NCBI GenBank assembly: GCA_007116685.1 | Contig: SKIC01000017.1 | Span: 1 to 19,195, forward strand | DNA from: Balneolales bacterium | GTDB lineage: Bacteria; Bacteroidota; Rhodothermia; Balneolales; Natronogracilivirgulaceae | Length of the DNA stretch: 19,195 nucleotides | Direction: 5' to 3' | Shown here: in pieces, positions 14,819 through 19,195 of the stretch | How positions within the stretch are numbered: the stretch's first letter is position 1 | How the letters are laid out: each line of letters opens with the position of its first letter | Translations under genes and position numbers: made by a program | The notes under the pieces: generated by a model | Seen by the model: the letters and a program-made list of their open reading frames with translations, nothing else | Database searches by the model: none | What the model was told of the DNA's origin: nothing

Positions 14819-15181
14819 ATGGATTGGTTGATGACACTTGCTGCGTTCACCTTACTTTTGGGCGCATTTTTCGTATTCATAGCCGCTTTGGGATTATTGC
14901 GATTGCCTGATATGCTTATGCGTATGCACGCAACCACCAAAGCAGGTACTTTAGGAGCCGGACTCATTTTGGTAGCCGTTGCATTATTCTTTGCAGAATT
15001 CTCGGTTACAACCAGAGTACTGGCAACTATCGTGTTCATTCTCTTGACTGCTCCTGTAGCCGCTCACCTAATTGGTCGGGCCGGTTATTATATCGGTATC
15101 AAACTCTGGAAAGGTACTTATACCGATGAGTTGAGCAAAGATTCCGATCACATTTCAACACCCGTTGACCCCAAACCGTAA
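14819..15181 (+). CDS. mrpG: Na+/H+ antiporter subunit MrpG
   Basis: A 120-residue inner-membrane protein with three hydrophobic segments (about 7-27, 44-63 and 67-87). It carries the MrpG signature LRLPDMLMRMHATTKAGTLG (residues 27-46). AGGAGG at 14807-14812, inside the mrpF coding end, is 6 nt before the ATG. The hydrophilic C-terminal tail (about 25 residues, ending STPVDPKP) is cytoplasmic or disordered. An 81-nt gap, the largest in the operon, separates it from mrpA. Confidence 0.95.
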   Translation: MDWLMTLAAFTLLLGAFFVFIAALGLLRLPDMLMRMHATTKAGTLGAGLILVAVALFFAEFSVTTRVLATIVFILLTAPVAAHLIGRAGYYIGIKLWKGTYTDELSKDSDHISTPVDPKP

Positions 15182-15252
15182 TCCCGAAATCATGATACGA
15201 TTTTATAATCCGCAGGGTGTAAACCGATTGCGACTGTGTGGGACCAAATACA

Positions 15253-15258
15253 AGGAGG
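15253..15258 (+). promoter_or_regulatory. Shine-Dalgarno site that fixes the mrpA start
   Basis: AGGAGG lies 4 nt before ATG 15263. An in-frame GTG at 15236 would extend the protein by nine hydrophilic residues and has no such site, so ATG 15263 is preferred. Confidence 0.75.
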
Positions 15259-15262
15259 CGAT

Positions 15263-17590
15263 ATGTTAATTGCTGTAGCGGCGATATTTATTGCAGGCCT
15301 TTTGGCTCCGTATTTGCACATGGCCCTGAAAAAAAATACGGTCTATTTGCTGGCCTTAGTGCCTCTTTCCGTATTTATATACTTTTCAACCTTTATACCT
15401 GAAATAGCTGCAGGTGAAACCGTACGTCAATCCACACCTTGGGTTTCCTTGTTTGATGTGAACCTGTCCTTTTATCTGGATGGATTGAGTTTGCTCTTCG
15501 GACTCATTGTTACGGGTATTGGAACATTTATCATCCTTTATGGAGGCGGATATCTTGAAAAAGACCGGCAATTACCGCGTTTTTATTCTGCCATCCTAAT
15601 TTTCATGGGTTCCATGGTAGGTTTGGTGATTGCTGACAACCTGCTTTCCCTATTCGTTTTTTGGGAATTGACAAGTTTTAGTTCCTATATCCTCATCGGG
15701 TATTATCACGAAAAAGAAGAATCCAGAAAATCTGCTCTTCAGGCATTATTAGTTACCGGCCTCGGTGGATTAGCTATGTTAGCAGGTTTAATTCTTATGG
15801 GATTTGTATCCGGCACCTTCGAGATTTCCGAAATGCTGAGTATGGGTGATATCTTCCGTGAGAGCCCGATGTACACAGCCATTCTGATTTTGGTGTTAGC
15901 GGGAGCCTTTACTAAGTCAGCGCAATTCCCGTTCCACTTCTGGTTACCGGGAGCGATGGCTGCTCCAACTCCGGTAAGTGCGTATCTGCACTCTGCTACC
16001 ATGGTAAAAGCCGGTGTGTTTTTACTGATGCGCCTGAATCCTGCATTAGGTAGCACCGATCTTTGGTTTGGCTTGCTAACTGGTTTCGGTGCTTTCACAC
16101 TCATTATGAGTGCTTGGTTGGCACTGCGATTTACAGATCTTAAGCAAATCCTCGCCTATACAACCGTCATGGCTCTCTCAACGCTGACCATGCTAATCGG
16201 TATCGGAACCGAATACGCTATGAAGGCCGCAGCCGTTTTCGTTTTGGGTCACTCGCTCTATAAAGGCGCCTTGTTCATGGTGGCCGGTGCCGTTGATCAC
16301 GAAGCCGGCACAAGAGATGTACGAAAATTGGGCGGACTTAGAAAATTGATGCCTATTACCGCAGGAGCTGCAGTCATAGCCGCGCTTTCTATGGCCGGTA
16401 TTCCACCACTTTTCGGATTTATTGGAAAGGAATTGGTCTACGAAGCGGCATTAAGCATTCCGGATGTAGCGGTGATTTTAATAATTATTGCCGTTTTGGC
16501 AAATGTGGCAGTTGTAGCAGCATCCTGTATTGTAGTTCTGCGCCCGTTTTTCGGTAAAGAAGTAGAAACGCCAAAACATGCTCACGAAGCCCCATGGTTA
16601 ATGTGGATTGGTCCTGTTTCATTAGCAGGCTTAAGTTTAATTTTTGGTCTGCTACCATTTTTGATTGACAGCGCCATTATCAAGCATACAGCAAGTGCCA
16701 TTGCAGGATATGAAATAGATTTTTATCTGGCTTTATGGCATGGAATTAATTTGCCACTCATATTAAGTGTAGTCACCGTATTGCTTGGTGTGGGTGTTTA
16801 TTTCATTTGGGATAAATTCCAGGATTCAAAAGGAATGCAGGGTTACGGAACCTTATTTGCCATCTTCCCAAAGAAAACCTATGAGGCTCTTGTAGATGGC
16901 TTACTCAAATTAGCAGCCTGGCAAACCGGAATCCTTCAGAATGGTTATCTGAGATATTATTTACTCACCATTACTTTGGTTATGCTTGTAGCCGTGGGTG
17001 GTACCTTCTTCCTGAAGGCTGATATGAACTGGTTTCCCGACTTTTCCGGAATACTCTTTTATGAGTATGCCATTGTGGGAGTAATGTTTGTGGCCTTGCT
17101 TTTTGCTGTGTCCATCCGGTCCCGATTAACCATCGTGATATCACTTGGTATTCTGGGCTTTAGTTTGGCTCTGATTTATATCCTTCACGGCGCCGCGGAT
17201 CTTGCAATGACGCAAATTCTGGTAGAAACGCTCACTGTAATTCTGGTAGCTTTGGTCTTAATTCACCTGCCAAATTTGAGCAAAGAAGTAGAGGTAAGCA
17301 ATGCCGGTAAAATCAGAGATGCCATTATTGCTGTGTCTGCCGGAGCATTGGTAACTATGCTTGTTCTTGCAACACTTCACTTACCTTTTGATGATTTCAT
17401 TTCCCGATACTACGCTTCTGTAAGTTATACCGAAGCCTATGGGCGAAACATTGTAAACGTAATCCTTGTGGATTTCCGGGCATTGGATACCATGGGTGAA
17501 GTTGTGGTAGTGGCTGTTGCCGGTATGGCGGTGTATGCCCTGATAAAAATGAAAGGAATATTCAACACCAAAGAGGAGGGCTCCCGATGA
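15263..17590 (+). CDS. mrpA: Na+/H+ antiporter subunit MrpA
   Basis: A 775-residue polytopic inner-membrane protein, the largest Mrp subunit, related to complex I NuoL. The NuoL-like core runs from the N-terminus to about residue 500. It includes the conserved Glu135 in FVFWELTSFSSYILIGYY, Lys218 in AFTKSAQFPFHFWLPGAM, Lys249 in SATMVKAGVFLLMR, GHSLYKGALFMVAG and PPLFGFIGKE. The C-terminal part holds the NuoJ-like DUF4040 region (about 610-680, with DLAMTQILVETLTV) and the MrpA/MbhE-type end with GRNIVNVILVDFRALDTMGE. Length is normal for MrpA, so it is complete and unfused. Its TGA overlaps the mrpB ATG by 4 bp. The C-terminal codons for KEEG contain the AGGAGG used by mrpB. Confidence 0.96.
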   Translation: MLIAVAAIFIAGLLAPYLHMALKKNTVYLLALVPLSVFIYFSTFIPEIAAGETVRQSTPWVSLFDVNLSFYLDGLSLLFGLIVTGIGTFIILYGGGYLEKDRQLPRFYSAILIFMGSMVGLVIADNLLSLFVFWELTSFSSYILIGYYHEKEESRKSALQALLVTGLGGLAMLAGLILMGFVSGTFEISEMLSMGDIFRESPMYTAILILVLAGAFTKSAQFPFHFWLPGAMAAPTPVSAYLHSATMVKAGVFLLMRLNPALGSTDLWFGLLTGFGAFTLIMSAWLALRFTDLKQILAYTTVMALSTLTMLIGIGTEYAMKAAAVFVLGHSLYKGALFMVAGAVDHEAGTRDVRKLGGLRKLMPITAGAAVIAALSMAGIPPLFGFIGKELVYEAALSIPDVAVILIIIAVLANVAVVAASCIVVLRPFFGKEVETPKHAHEAPWLMWIGPVSLAGLSLIFGLLPFLIDSAIIKHTASAIAGYEIDFYLALWHGINLPLILSVVTVLLGVGVYFIWDKFQDSKGMQGYGTLFAIFPKKTYEALVDGLLKLAAWQTGILQNGYLRYYLLTITLVMLVAVGGTFFLKADMNWFPDFSGILFYEYAIVGVMFVALLFAVSIRSRLTIVISLGILGFSLALIYILHGAADLAMTQILVETLTVILVALVLIHLPNLSKEVEVSNAGKIRDAIIAVSAGALVTMLVLATLHLPFDDFISRYYASVSYTEAYGRNIVNVILVDFRALDTMGEVVVVAVAGMAVYALIKMKGIFNTKEEGSR

Positions 17591-18009
17591 AATCCCTGAT
17601 TTTAGCTTCGGCAACGCGCTTACTCATTGCCATTTTATTTTTGTTCTCTTTATTCCTGTTTTTCCGAGGCCACGATGAGCCCGGTGGAGGATTTATTGGA
17701 GGCTTGTTCGGCGCTGGCGCGTTTACATTGTATGCTATCGCTTACGGTTCTGAAAAAGCCAAAGAAACACTACGAGTGCATCCCATCTCTTTGATTGCAT
17801 GGGGCTTGGTTGCGCTGGTCATCAGTGGTTTGATACCTATGTTTATGGGTGAAGCCTTCCTGACCGGTAAGTGGCTGTTTTTGGATCAGTATTTAAACAT
17901 AGACTTTAAATTAAGTACACCGCTGATTTTCGATATCGGTGTATATCTCTGTGTGGTCGGGTTTATCCTGGTCGTAATATTTTCACTTGAAGAAGAGCAG
18001 GAGGAGTAA
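17587..18009 (+). CDS. mrpB: Na+/H+ antiporter subunit MrpB
   Basis: A 140-residue inner-membrane subunit with four hydrophobic segments and the MrpB signature FRGHDEPGGGFIGGL (about residues 27-41). The start overlaps the mrpA stop (ATGA), with AGGAGG at 17574-17579, 7 nt upstream. The protein ends in an acidic tail, EEEQEE. The last codons (CAG GAG GAG) form an AGGAGG for mrpC, which begins 2 nt after the stop. Confidence 0.95.
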   Translation: MKSLILASATRLLIAILFLFSLFLFFRGHDEPGGGFIGGLFGAGAFTLYAIAYGSEKAKETLRVHPISLIAWGLVALVISGLIPMFMGEAFLTGKWLFLDQYLNIDFKLSTPLIFDIGVYLCVVGFILVVIFSLEEEQEE

Positions 18010-18011
18010 TC

Positions 18012-18380
18012 ATGGAATCCTTACTCGCAATACTTGGCGGCACAATGTTCGCAGGTGGTATTTATATGCTACTGCGGAGAAATCTGATTAAATCCATCAT
18101 TGGTATTATTCTGATTAGCAACGCTGTAAATCTTTTGTTGTTTACGCTAGGTCGCACTACAAAAGATAATCCGCCTTTAATCATGCTGGGGGAAACCATC
18201 CCCGCAGAGCCTTTTGCAAATCCTTTGCCTCAAGCCCTCGTTCTTACGGCTATCGTAATTGGGTTTGGCTTGCTTTCATTTGCATTGGTTCTTGCATATC
18301 GATCTTACAAAGAATTGGGAACTGTTAACCTTGATGAAATGCGTCACGACCCTGCACCTTTAAAAGAGGAGGATAAGTAA
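18012..18380 (+). CDS. mrpC: Na+/H+ antiporter subunit MrpC (NuoK-like)
   Basis: A 122-residue inner-membrane subunit homologous to NuoK of complex I. Three hydrophobic segments are visible, with the characteristic LISNAVNLLLFTLGR and ANPLPQALVLTAIVIGFG motifs. AGGAGG at 17999-18004, inside mrpB, is 7 nt before ATG 18012. The C-terminal tail is hydrophilic (PAPLKEEDK), and its GAGGAGGAT codons supply the ribosome site for mrpD, which begins one base after the stop. Confidence 0.96.
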   Translation: MESLLAILGGTMFAGGIYMLLRRNLIKSIIGIILISNAVNLLLFTLGRTTKDNPPLIMLGETIPAEPFANPLPQALVLTAIVIGFGLLSFALVLAYRSYKELGTVNLDEMRHDPAPLKEEDK

Positions 18381-18381
18381 T

Positions 18382-19195
18382 ATGAATCTTTTACTTGTAC
18401 TCCCTATTGTTATTCCATTGACCGTTGCGGCGATTGCACTTGTTTTTCGTAATTCACCGCAAGTTCAGCGATGGTTTGGTGTACTTGGCATGGTGGCCTT
18501 ACTGGCTTCCGTAATACTCATTTTCACCCAATCACTGAATGATGGAATTCAGGTTCTCCAGTTAGGAGGATGGGCGGCGCCGTTTGGAATTACGCTTGTT
18601 GCAGATATGCTCAGCGTTATCATGCTGCTTATTTCTGCCATATTAGCCTTGGTCGTTTCTATCTATTCTCTTTATGATATAGACAAACAACGCGAGCAAT
18701 TCGGCTACTATCCGCTATTGCATCTCCTGATTATGGGGGTTAACGGTAGTTTCTTAACCGGAGACTTATTCAACCTTTACGTATGGTTTGAGGTAATGCT
18801 GATTTCCAGCTTTATCCTTCTTGCCATCGGTAATGGCAGGGCACAGTTGCAGGGTACTATAAAGTACGTTTTAATCAACCTGCTATCCTCTATGGTATTC
18901 TTATTCGGTGTAGCCTTGCTATATGGTATGACCGGAACCTTGAATATGGCTGATATTGCGGTAAGAATCGGTGATGTCGAAAATCAAGGATTGGTGACTA
19001 CCGTTGCGGTTATGTTTATCATTAGCTTCGGTATCAAATCTGCGATTTTCCCATTGTTCTTCTGGTTGCCGGCCTCTTACCACACGCCGCCTGTCGCCAT
19101 ATCTGCTATATTTGGTGGATTGTTAACAAAAGTAGGTGTGTACGCTCTGATGCGTGTGTTTACCTTGATTTTTACCAACGATATAGGCTATACAC
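18382..19195 (+). CDS. mrpD: Na+/H+ antiporter subunit MrpD (3' end outside window)
   Basis: The frame stays open from ATG 18382 to the window end, giving 271 residues of a protein usually around 490-500. It is the second NuoL/M/N-like subunit of Mrp and a likely proton-translocating channel. Conserved charged residues are visible: Glu137 in NLYVWFEVMLISSF and Lys219 in SFGIKSAIFPLFFWLP. These are the numbers I recall for the functionally important Glu and Lys in Bacillus MrpD, which supports the start. ASYHTPPVAISAIFGGLLTKVGVYALMR also matches the family. AGGAGG at 18367-18372 is 9 nt upstream. mrpE is not in the window and could follow. Confidence 0.96.
   Translation, partial: MNLLLVLPIVIPLTVAAIALVFRNSPQVQRWFGVLGMVALLASVILIFTQSLNDGIQVLQLGGWAAPFGITLVADMLSVIMLLISAILALVVSIYSLYDIDKQREQFGYYPLLHLLIMGVNGSFLTGDLFNLYVWFEVMLISSFILLAIGNGRAQLQGTIKYVLINLLSSMVFLFGVALLYGMTGTLNMADIAVRIGDVENQGLVTTVAVMFIISFGIKSAIFPLFFWLPASYHTPPVAISAIFGGLLTKVGVYALMRVFTLIFTNDIGYT

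Noticed and set aside
15739..16104. 121-codon minus-strand open frame
   Set aside because: Antisense to the conserved core of mrpA, rich in Pro, Ala and Lys as expected from reversed membrane codons.

Overview
The window looks like chromosomal DNA of an FCB-group bacterium, most probably Balneolota/Rhodothermota or a close relative. The main evidence is a giant secreted protease ending in a type IX secretion (T9SS) sorting domain of the 'QNFPNPFNPTT' type. Three promoters also carry a 'TAnnTTTG'-like -7 box with a TTG about 20-21 nt upstream, which is the Bacteroidota-type consensus. Taxonomy is inferred from these features only.

Layout. (1) 1-1190: 3' part of queA, a 142-bp inverted-repeat-ended mobile repeat abutting its stop codon, then a tRNA-Arg(UCG) gene with its own promoter and terminator. 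(2) 1330-6888: one plus-strand gene for an 1852-residue secreted subtilisin-like protease with tandem glycan-binding-like and Ig/cadherin-like domains. (3) 6920-13956: five minus-strand genes: an alpha/beta hydrolase translationally coupled to recN, a lipoprotein-type isoaspartyl peptidase/L-asparaginase, a cyclic 2,3-diphosphoglycerate synthetase homologue and a secreted metal-dependent amidohydrolase. The gaps between them hold two families of short dispersed repeats. (4) 14101-14264: a minus-strand tRNA-Arg(ACG) with promoter and terminator. (5) 14358-19195: a promoter, a leader of about 140 nt and a tight operon for the Mrp multisubunit Na+/H+ antiporter in the order F-G-A-B-C-D. The window ends inside mrpD.

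How the genes work together. The Mrp genes form one obvious functional unit (Na+ and pH homeostasis), which suits a marine or saline organism. The subtilase, the lipoprotein Ntn-hydrolase and the signal-peptide-bearing amidohydrolase are all predicted to act outside the cytoplasm, and could together serve extracellular protein and peptide breakdown, although they are not one operon. QueA, RecN and the two tRNAs are housekeeping functions. I found no CRISPR array, phage, toxin-antitoxin or defence locus. The most unusual signals are the 142-bp transposon-like repeat, whose insertion preserved the queA stop codon, the cluster of GGAGG/CCTCC palindromic repeats, the cDPG synthetase homologue, and Mrp C-terminal Glu tails whose codons double as Shine-Dalgarno sites.
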